Assembly (NCBI GenBank): GCA_016783285.1
Contig: JADHWW010000162.1
Location: 1-11,994, forward strand
Direction: 5' to 3'
DNA: 11,994 bases
Origin: Anaerolineae bacterium
GTDB taxonomy: Bacteria > Chloroflexota > Anaerolineae > B4-G1
Shown: positions 1-5,092 of the stretch, in pieces
How positions within the stretch are numbered: position 1 is the stretch's first letter
Layout: each line of letters starts with the position of its first letter
Notes under the pieces: model-generated
The model's input: only the letters and a program-made list of their open reading frames with translations
Databases searched by the model: none
What the model was told of the DNA's origin: nothing
Program-made: the position numbers and the translations under genes

Positions 1-701
1 AGCAGGAAACGCGAGCGACCGTGCTCGAGAACCTATCCTTCGAGCACGAGGCGGGGCGCGTGCTGGGGCTGTTGGGCCGCACGGGGAGCGGCAAGACGAC
101 GGTCGCGCGGCTGCTCTTTCGCCTGTACGACCCGCAAGAGGGCGAGGTGCGCCTGGGCGGCGTGCACCTGCGCCACGCCAGGCTCGAACCGCTCCGCGCG
201 CGGGTTGGCCTGGTCACGCAAGACGTGCAGCTCTTTGAGGCCAGCCTGCGCGATAACATCACCTTCTTCGATCCCGACATCTCGGACGGGCGCCTGCTGG
301 CGGTGCTTGAGGCGCTGGGTTTGAAACCGTGGCTGGAGCGCTTGCCGAATGGGCTGGATACGAAAATCTCCGGCTCGAGTCTCTCGGCCGGCGAAGCGCC
401 ACTCCTGGCCCTGGCGCGGGTCTTTCTCAAGGACCCCGGCCTGCTCATCCTCGACGAACCGTCTAGTCGCCTCGACCCGGCCACGGAGGCGCTGCTCGAG
501 CGGGCGCTGGATAGGCTGCTCGAGAGCCGCACCGCCGTCATCATTGCCCACCGCCTGGCCACGGTGGAGCGAGCGGACGATATTCTCATCCTCGAGGATG
601 GGCGTATGCTCGAGCACGGGCCGCGTGAAAGGCTATCTGCCGACCCAAATTCGAGATTTGCCGAACTGCGGCGGACAGGGTTGGGGGAGGTGCTGGTGTG
701 A
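1..701 (+). CDS. ABC exporter, ATP-binding C-terminal half (5' end outside window)
   Basis: This is the nucleotide-binding domain of an ABC exporter that binds and hydrolyses ATP at the cytoplasmic face of the membrane. The frame is open to the window edge (QETRAT precedes the GTG at 21), so the real start and probably a membrane domain lie upstream. Counting from the codon at 21: Walker A GRTGSGKTT (19-27), Q-loop Gln67, signature LSAGE (121-125), Walker B LLILDEP (141-147) and switch His177 in IIAHRLA. The signature departs from the usual LSGGQ, most notably with Glu in place of Gln, so this may be the weaker ATP site of a heterodimer. Its stop overlaps the next start by 4 bases (GTGA), which suggests translational coupling with a partner half-transporter. 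The transported substrate cannot be told. Confidence 0.9.
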   Translation, partial: QETRATVLENLSFEHEAGRVLGLLGRTGSGKTTVARLLFRLYDPQEGEVRLGGVHLRHARLEPLRARVGLVTQDVQLFEASLRDNITFFDPDISDGRLLAVLEALGLKPWLERLPNGLDTKISGSSLSAGEAPLLALARVFLKDPGLLILDEPSSRLDPATEALLERALDRLLESRTAVIIAHRLATVERADDILILEDGRMLEHGPRERLSADPNSRFAELRRTGLGEVLV

Positions 702-1294
702 AATCCACAAAAGAGCCCATGCCATCCGTGGCGTATTTTACCTGGCATCTGTTTACGTACCAGCCGTTCGTGAGTGCTGCCAGCGGGCTGTGCTGGATTC
801 TGTTCCACAGTTGGCCCTTGTTCTCAGGATTACTAGCCAAGGCGTTTTTCGATGTGCTCGAGGGTAACGCGCCGGCGGGCCTCACGCTGGGGAGCGTCGT
901 GGCCCTGGTGGTGGCGTTGGCTCTCGTCAGGATCGGGTTCGTTTATGGTGACGTTCTGGTGGGCACGTTCGCAGGTTTCAGTCTACAGGGTCTACTGCAA
1001 CGCAACCTGCTAGCGCGCATCCTCGAACGTCCGGGCGCCAGGCCACTGCCGGGGAGTGTGGGTGAGGCACTCTCGACCTTGCGCGACGACGTGGACGGCA
1101 TGCAGATCATGCCCGGCTGGTTCTTTGACGCGATTGGCTTTCTGATCTTTAGCGTGGGCGGGCTCGTCATCCTCCTCTCTGTGGATGTGCAGATCACGCT
1201 GTTGGTGTTCATTCCAACTGTGCTCGTCATCATGCTCTCGTACACCGCGCGCACTCGGCTCAAGCGCGTGCGCGAGCAAAGCCGCGCGGGATAA
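698..1294 (+). pseudogene. truncated ABC exporter membrane domain
   Basis: This 198-codon frame encodes the first part of the membrane domain of a second ABC half-exporter, the likely partner of the upstream gene. Hydrophobic segments lie at about 24-45, 61-88 and 142-182. The segment DVDGMQIMPGWFFD (131-144) is typical of the loop before transmembrane helix 3. The family is normally near 580-600 residues with a C-terminal ATPase. Here the frame stops right after REQSRA, where relatives carry on into further helices and the nucleotide-binding domain. No ATPase motif is found in any frame downstream, so this looks like a deletion or insertion breakpoint rather than a simple frameshift. A half-transporter without an ATPase is unlikely to work by itself, and the upstream gene may be non-functional as well. 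Confidence 0.75.
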
Positions 1295-1367
1295 GTTAGA
1301 AACACTGCTCAAGACGAGCGTAGAGATGCAGCGGCTTTATGCTGGAGAATTGGGTGGCGATTCCTGA
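1282..1367 (+). pseudogene. possible 3' remnant of an unrecognised gene at the ABC breakpoint
   Basis: After the break in the ABC gene, a different frame stays open to a TGA at 1365-1367. It reads RDKLETLLKTSVEMQRLYAG followed by ELGGDS. The stretch looks like real helical protein, but it has no start of its own and I cannot assign it to a family. It may be the tail of a gene fused to the ABC gene by a deletion. It could equally be chance coding potential, so confidence is low. Confidence 0.25.
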
Positions 1368-1376
1368 TGGGGTCTC

Positions 1377-1405
1377 TGGACGAAGTGAGTCTTGTATGGT
1401 ATACT
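1377..1405 (+). promoter_or_regulatory. promoter of the HigB/HigA-type toxin-antitoxin pair
   Basis: A -35-like TGGACG (1377-1382) and a -10 TATACT (1400-1405) are separated by 17 bp, with an extended -10 TGG directly before the -10. The expected transcription start, 6-8 bases downstream, falls on or next to the ATG at 1413. The toxin mRNA is therefore probably leaderless. Confidence 0.6.
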
Positions 1406-1412
1406 TGTGCGT

Positions 1413-1766
1413 ATGAGCACAGGCCTCATTCTCACCGCTGTCTTTTTCCTTACCGATTCTGGGCGTGAGCCAGTTCGAGAATGGTTGAAAGGCTTGGATA
1501 AAAAAGATCGGAAAGCAATCGGTGAGGATATCAAGATGGTTCAATTTCGCTGGCCCTTGGGTATGCCACTCGTCAGGAAGATGGAGGCCAATCTGTGGGA
1601 AGTTCGTAGTCATTTGAGTGGAGGACGCATTGCTCGTGTATTCTTCACCGTTCGCAGTAGTGAGATAGCTCTGTTGCATGGCTTGATCAAGAAATCTCAA
1701 AGAACTCTATCGAAAGATTTGCAATTAGCACGTAAGCGGAAGAATCTATGGTTAAGTGGGTGGTAG
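1413..1766 (+). CDS. HigB/Gp49-type toxin (RelE/ParE superfamily)
   Basis: This is a 117-residue toxin of the phage-derived Gp49 (PF05973) family, within the RelE/ParE fold. Relatives are mRNA-cleaving interferases or host-inhibition proteins neutralised by an XRE antitoxin. Family-typical stretches are DSGREPVREWL near the N-terminus, WPLGMPLVRKME, LWEVRSHLSGGRIARVFFTV in the core, LLHGLIKKSQ and a basic C-terminal LARKRKNLW. Length is normal and the frame is intact. I chose the ATG at 1413 rather than the in-frame TTG at 1392 because family members begin near here and the -10 box lies over the TTG region. The antitoxin ATG is 4 bases after the stop. Toxin-first order is usual for HigBA systems. 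The pair sits between decayed genes, in keeping with mobile behaviour. Confidence 0.88.
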   Translation: MSTGLILTAVFFLTDSGREPVREWLKGLDKKDRKAIGEDIKMVQFRWPLGMPLVRKMEANLWEVRSHLSGGRIARVFFTVRSSEIALLHGLIKKSQRTLSKDLQLARKRKNLWLSGW

Positions 1767-1770
1767 TGAT

Positions 1771-2049
1771 ATGAATAGATACAGTGGCAGCAATTTCGAC
1801 GATTTCCTGGAAGAAGAAGGTATCCTCGAGGAAGTATCGGCCAAAGCACATAAGCGGCTGCTGGCACTACAACTAGCCGACATTATGAAAGAGTCCAACC
1901 TCACCAGGACACGGCTGGCAGAGAGAATGTGTACAAGCAGTTCACATCTGGATCGTTTGCTCGAACCAGACAACACTTTTATTACTTTGGAATCACTGGA
2001 GCGTTTAGCCTGTGCTGTCGGCAAACAACTGAAAATAGAATTTGCATAA
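1771..2049 (+). CDS. XRE-type helix-turn-helix antitoxin (HigA-like)
   Basis: This 92-residue protein is the expected partner of the toxin just upstream: it should bind and neutralise the toxin and repress the shared promoter. A helix-turn-helix is visible in its middle. LQLADIMKESNLTRTRLAER is followed by MCTSSSHLDRLLEPDNTFITLESLERLACAVGKQLKIEF, the usual layout of recognition helix, LLxPDNxxITLxxLxR turn and C-terminal strand. The acidic N-terminal stretch (DDFLEEEGILEEV) may be the toxin-binding part. The ATG at 1771 is preferred over the in-frame GTG at 1756, which would lie inside the toxin gene. The 4-base gap means the two genes are co-transcribed and probably coupled. Confidence 0.87.
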   Translation: MNRYSGSNFDDFLEEEGILEEVSAKAHKRLLALQLADIMKESNLTRTRLAERMCTSSSHLDRLLEPDNTFITLESLERLACAVGKQLKIEFA

Positions 2050-2135
2050 TCCTGTTTGCCGATGGACTTGCCACATACCAACATCCTCGAGATCAACTAC
2101 CCCCTGACGCACATCTCTGCTACAGTGGCCTTACC

Positions 2136-2249
2136 ATGTTGAGGTCCATCCGTTCCCGCCTGATCGTTTCCTACCTGGCTGTAATCCTGCTGGCGATGGG
2201 AATCGCCGCCGCGTTAGCGGGAGCATCAGCCTGGGCCAGATCGTCGTGA
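2136..2249 (+). pseudogene. 5' remnant of a sensor histidine kinase
   Basis: The 37-codon frame starts MLRSIRSRLIVSYLAVILLA and continues MGIAAALA. This is a typical opening of a membrane-bound two-component sensor kinase: a short basic N-terminus followed by transmembrane helix 1. After about 28 codons the resemblance ends and the frame stops at 2247-2249. The sensor, HAMP, dimerisation and ATPase domains are all absent. The assignment rests only on this N-terminal pattern, so a different single-pass membrane protein is possible. Confidence 0.45.
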
Positions 2250-2293
2250 GAGCGCAGGTGAGCCTCACTGCCGGCCTCGTGCCCGAGGGGTAG
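2219..2293 (+). pseudogene. possible 3' remnant of a SIMPL-domain (DUF541) gene
   Basis: In a second frame the sequence reads GSISLGQIVVRAQVSLTAGL then VPEG and a TAG stop. The pattern P/S-I-S-x-G-x-I-x-V-x-A-x-V-x-V resembles the last strand of SIMPL-domain secreted proteins. It starts exactly where the histidine-kinase-like frame stops making sense, which suggests a deletion joining two genes. With fewer than 25 residues the call is tentative. Confidence 0.3.
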
Positions 2294-2302
2294 GGCGGGC
2301 AG

Positions 2303-2332
2303 TTGCCCTTTTCCCCCTCCCTGTGGTATAAT
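2303..2332 (+). promoter_or_regulatory. promoter of the rpn gene
   Basis: A -35-like TTGCCC (2303-2308) and a perfect -10 TATAAT (2327-2332) are 18 bp apart, with an extended -10 TGG before the hexamer. The predicted start near 2339-2340 leaves a leader of only about 8 bases before the ATG at 2348. No Shine-Dalgarno sequence is visible, so translation may be close to leaderless. Confidence 0.7.
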
Positions 2333-2347
2333 CCTGTCAGGTGTCCC

Positions 2348-3373
2348 ATGTCAATCTTGAGCAATCCACACGATCACTTTTTCAGAGAGACCTTTTCCCG
2401 GCGCGAGGTGGCCGTGGACTTTGTGCGTCACTACTTGCCGCCAGAGGTCGTGGCGCAATTGGACCTTGCGGCGCTGCACGTCGTCAAGGATTCTTTCGTT
2501 GACCCCGAACTACGGGAGCACTTTGCCGATCTGCTTTATCGAACGCGCCTGCAGGATGGGCAAGATGCATACGTCTACGTGTTGTTTGAACACAAGAGCC
2601 ATCCGGAGCCGTTGGTCGCGTTTCAACTTTTGCGCTACCTGGTGCGCATCTGGGAACAGGTGCTCAAGCAGAACGAGTTGACACACTTACCCCCGATTGT
2701 GCCGGTGATAGTGTATCATGGCGCGGAGGCCTGGCGGATCGCCGTGCATTTTCGGGGCCTGTTCGTAGACCGGCCGGCGCTGGCAGAGTTCATCCCCGAT
2801 TTTCGCTATCAGTTGTGCGATCTCTCGGACTACAGCGATGAGGAGATCGCCGGCAAGGCGTTGTTGAGAGTCGCCTTGTTGATCCTGAAGCACATATTCG
2901 ATGGCGAGTTGCGCACGCGATTACCGGACATTCTGTCGTTGATGGACGAGTTGGCCCAGGCCCGGAGCGGTCTGGAGTATTTGGAAATAGTGCTGCGCTA
3001 CGTGACAGCAGCAGCACCTGGGTTGAGTACTGCGGACTTGAAGGAGGCAGTCGAGGAGGCTTTTCCCCAAGTAGGAGGTGCATTGATGGCTACTATTGCC
3101 CAGACGTGGGTTGAGCAGGGCATCGCACAGGGCTTTGCGCAAGGCATTGAGCAGGGCGTCAAGCAGGGTGTCGAGCGGGGAGTCAGGCGCGGTGTCTTGC
3201 AGGAGGCGCGCGAGGCGGTGTTCGATATTCTGGAGGCTCGTTTTACTACGGTGTCGCCAATTGTGGTAACCATTATCGCCACGATTGATGATCCGCTGCG
3301 ATTGAAAAGACTGCGCAAGCGAGCGCTTACCGTGGCTTCACTGGCAGAGTTCGAGCAGTTACTGAAAGTATAA
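2348..3373 (+). CDS. Rpn/YhgA-like PD-(D/E)XK nuclease (Transposase_31 family)
   Basis: This 341-residue protein belongs to the Rpn family (PF04754). Studied members are DNA nucleases that promote RecA-independent recombination, and some act in phage defence. It opens with NPHDHFFRETFS, as relatives do. The nuclease site is visible as Asp61 (ADLLYRTRL), Glu81-His-Lys83 (FEHKS) and Gln93 (AFQLLRYL). PPIVPVIVYHG (115-125) is a family hallmark. The helical C-terminal part carries seven tandem 4-residue units of the type xQGI/V (bases 3113-3196), from EQGI to RRGV. The last region, AREAVFDILEARFTTVSP, is also usual. The ATG at 2348 fits the family N-terminus and the promoter; the upstream TTG at 2303 lies in the -35 box. 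An in-frame internal start is listed separately. Family membership is well supported; the biological role here is inferred. Confidence 0.9.
   Translation: MSILSNPHDHFFRETFSRREVAVDFVRHYLPPEVVAQLDLAALHVVKDSFVDPELREHFADLLYRTRLQDGQDAYVYVLFEHKSHPEPLVAFQLLRYLVRIWEQVLKQNELTHLPPIVPVIVYHGAEAWRIAVHFRGLFVDRPALAEFIPDFRYQLCDLSDYSDEEIAGKALLRVALLILKHIFDGELRTRLPDILSLMDELAQARSGLEYLEIVLRYVTAAAPGLSTADLKEAVEEAFPQVGGALMATIAQTWVEQGIAQGFAQGIEQGVKQGVERGVRRGVLQEAREAVFDILEARFTTVSPIVVTIIATIDDPLRLKRLRKRALTVASLAEFEQLLKV
3086..3373 (+). CDS. predicted internal RpnS-like small protein
   Basis: An ATG in frame with rpn at 3086 (Met247 of the large protein) is preceded by AGGAGGTG at 3073-3080, 5 bases upstream, which is close to a full anti-16S match. 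It would give a 95-residue protein starting MATIAQTWVEQGIAQG and holding the QG repeat region and the C-terminal tail but none of the nuclease residues. In enterobacterial rpn genes, separate C-terminal RpnS proteins made from internal starts block the toxicity of the full-length nuclease. The main gene's own ATG has no Shine-Dalgarno sequence, so ribosomes may initiate more strongly at this internal site. Expression of the small protein is an inference from this signal. Confidence 0.55.
   Translation: MATIAQTWVEQGIAQGFAQGIEQGVKQGVERGVRRGVLQEAREAVFDILEARFTTVSPIVVTIIATIDDPLRLKRLRKRALTVASLAEFEQLLKV
3113..3196 (+). repeat. seven 12-bp tandem units encoding xQGI/V repeats in rpn
   Basis: Seven diverged 12-base units encode EQGI, AQGF, AQGI, EQGV, KQGV, ERGV and RRGV. 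The unit length keeps the frame, so copy-number changes would only lengthen or shorten the helical linker. Such QG repeats are common in this family. Confidence 0.8.
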
Positions 3374-3391
3374 AATAGGGAGGAAAGAAAA

Positions 3392-5083
3392 GTGAAAAGC
3401 CGACACCTTTTGTCCGCGCTTGCCCTGGGCCTCGGGCTGACCGTCGTGCTGCTGTTGCTCCTGACCCGCCCCACCCCCGTCGCCCGCGCAGACCCAGGCA
3501 TCTACTACGTGCGAGCAGGAGCATCCGGCGACTGCCTCTCCGTCACCACCCCCTGTAGCAACGTGCAGTACGCCATCAACCTGGCCGGTGACGGCAATGA
3601 GGTTTGGGTCGCCACCGGCATCTACACCGAGAACCTGGTCATCACCCACGGCCTGTCGTTGCGCGGCGGGTGGAACATCTCCTTCACCGTCCAGGCCCCC
3701 GTCACCTATCCGACCACGATTGACGGCCGCGGCACCCACGTCATCTCGGCGACGGTCGAGAGCGGCTCTGCCTCAATCGGGGGTTTCACGATCAGAAATG
3801 GCCGCGATGGTATTCACATCTGCTCGGGTGTCTTTACCCTGACTCACAATATTATGTATTCAATGGCCGTACAGGGCATTGAGGTCACGACCGGCACGGT
3901 CTGGATCGTGGGTAACACCATCAGCGACACAGACGAAGAGGGCATCAGGATCAACGGCGGCACTGCCGTGCTCTCCGCCAACCTGGTCTACGATACCGGC
4001 AGGGACGGCATCCACACCGACGACTTGAGCGCCCACGTGGAGATTCGCGGCAACACCGTCCACAGCACCGCGCGTGATGGTATTGATGGTCGCGGGCATA
4101 AGGTCATCATCGCGTCGAATACCATCTACGGCACCGGCAGGGACGGCGTTCACGTCGAGGACGCCGGTACCGCGCACGTCCAACGCAACATCGTATACAG
4201 CACCACCGAGCACGGCATCTATGCCCGCGACGTCGTTTCCCTCACCACCATTGCCGACAACACAGTGCACAACACCGGCTACGACGGCGATGGCATCTAC
4301 GTCCGGGGGGGCGATTTCACCATCATTGACAACACGGTGTACGATACCGGAAGCGACGGTATCCACACACACCAATCCAGCGCCAACGTCGAAATCCAGA
4401 GCAATACCGTCTACAACACCGGCGACGACGGCGTTGACGCACGCGGGGCCACGGTCACGGTCGCCAACAACACCATCAGCGCGTGCGGTGACAACGGCAT
4501 CAAGGCAGAGGAGGCCGGCTATACCTTTATCAACGCCAATCAGGTCTACGGGGACGGCGACGCGGGCATAGACCTGGACGATGCCGGGACCTTTACCGTC
4601 ACCAACAACGTCGTGGCCGGCTCTAGCGTGGCCAGTATACTGATCCAGACCGCTGCCGGCCCCCACAACTATCTCTACCACAACACGCTCGTCGGCAGCG
4701 CGGTGGGGCAGCAGGGCGATGGCATCAGCGTCACAGTGACGGGCATCACGATTGCCCTCGCCAACAATATCGTCGTCAGCCACAACGTGGGCCTCACGGC
4801 GACGCCGGGGGCCACGCTGATCGTGAGCCACACGCTACTGTGGGGCAACGGCAGTGATCCAATCAGCGGCACGGGCGTGCTTCCTGGCCCGCCTCGGTTC
4901 GCGGCTCCCGCGCAGCAGGATTATCACCTCTTGCCCGGCTCTCCCGCCGTTGACGCCGGGATTGACGTTGGTGTGACCAGCGATGTGGACGGTGACCATC
5001 GGCCCATCGGCGACCTGCCAGACGTCGGCGCCGACGAAGTCTGGCTCAGGGTCTTTCTCCCGCTCGTGCTGCGCGATTGTTGA
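3392..5083 (+). CDS. secreted right-handed parallel beta-helix repeat protein
   Basis: This 563-residue protein should be exported. It has a signal peptide with a basic start (MKSRHLL), a hydrophobic core to about residue 24 and a likely cut after ARA at 33. From about 90 to 450 it is built of repeated turns such as NTVYDTGSDGIHTH and NTVYNTGDDGVDAR, the pattern of parallel beta-helix (PbH1) folds of polysaccharide-active or surface proteins. The C-terminal part has DYHLLPGSPAVDAG, then DVDGDHRPIG and DVGADE, as in the 'choice-of-anchor Q' type ending of beta-helix proteins. It ends VFLPLVLRDC, a short hydrophobic tail seen on Chloroflexota secreted proteins. The GTG at 3392 has GGGAGG at 3378-3383, 8 bases upstream. 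Only 18 bases separate it from rpn and no terminator is seen, so some co-transcription is possible. No catalytic residues can be assigned, so the substrate is unknown. Confidence 0.85.
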   Translation: MKSRHLLSALALGLGLTVVLLLLLTRPTPVARADPGIYYVRAGASGDCLSVTTPCSNVQYAINLAGDGNEVWVATGIYTENLVITHGLSLRGGWNISFTVQAPVTYPTTIDGRGTHVISATVESGSASIGGFTIRNGRDGIHICSGVFTLTHNIMYSMAVQGIEVTTGTVWIVGNTISDTDEEGIRINGGTAVLSANLVYDTGRDGIHTDDLSAHVEIRGNTVHSTARDGIDGRGHKVIIASNTIYGTGRDGVHVEDAGTAHVQRNIVYSTTEHGIYARDVVSLTTIADNTVHNTGYDGDGIYVRGGDFTIIDNTVYDTGSDGIHTHQSSANVEIQSNTVYNTGDDGVDARGATVTVANNTISACGDNGIKAEEAGYTFINANQVYGDGDAGIDLDDAGTFTVTNNVVAGSSVASILIQTAAGPHNYLYHNTLVGSAVGQQGDGISVTVTGITIALANNIVVSHNVGLTATPGATLIVSHTLLWGNGSDPISGTGVLPGPPRFAAPAQQDYHLLPGSPAVDAGIDVGVTSDVDGDHRPIGDLPDVGADEVWLRVFLPLVLRDC

Positions 5084-5092
5084 TCTAACGCT

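Larger units (their letters stand above)
2050..2302 (+). other. decayed intergenic stretch with gene remnants
   Basis: No intact gene lies between the antitoxin stop and the Rpn promoter. A short frame beginning at ATG 2062 (MDLPHTNILEINYPLTHISA, then TVALPC) resembles real protein but is unassigned. It is followed by the two remnants listed separately. I see no terminator hairpin. Confidence 0.4.

Noticed and set aside
1280..1367. Programmed frameshift restoring the second ABC transporter
   Set aside because: The alternative frame stops after about 28 codons and does not resemble ABC transporter sequence.
1296..1700. Open frame on the - strand over the toxin gene
   Set aside because: It is antisense to a clear Gp49-family toxin and shows no protein pattern of its own.
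3840..4620. Periodic sequence that might suggest a CRISPR or tandem-repeat array
   Set aside because: The period is a diverged protein repeat (beta-helix turns) with no conserved DNA repeat and no unique spacers.
3860..4831. 323-codon open frame on the - strand
   Set aside because: It is antisense to the beta-helix repeats; its Val/Asp/Gly-rich periodic sequence simply mirrors the repeats of the real gene.
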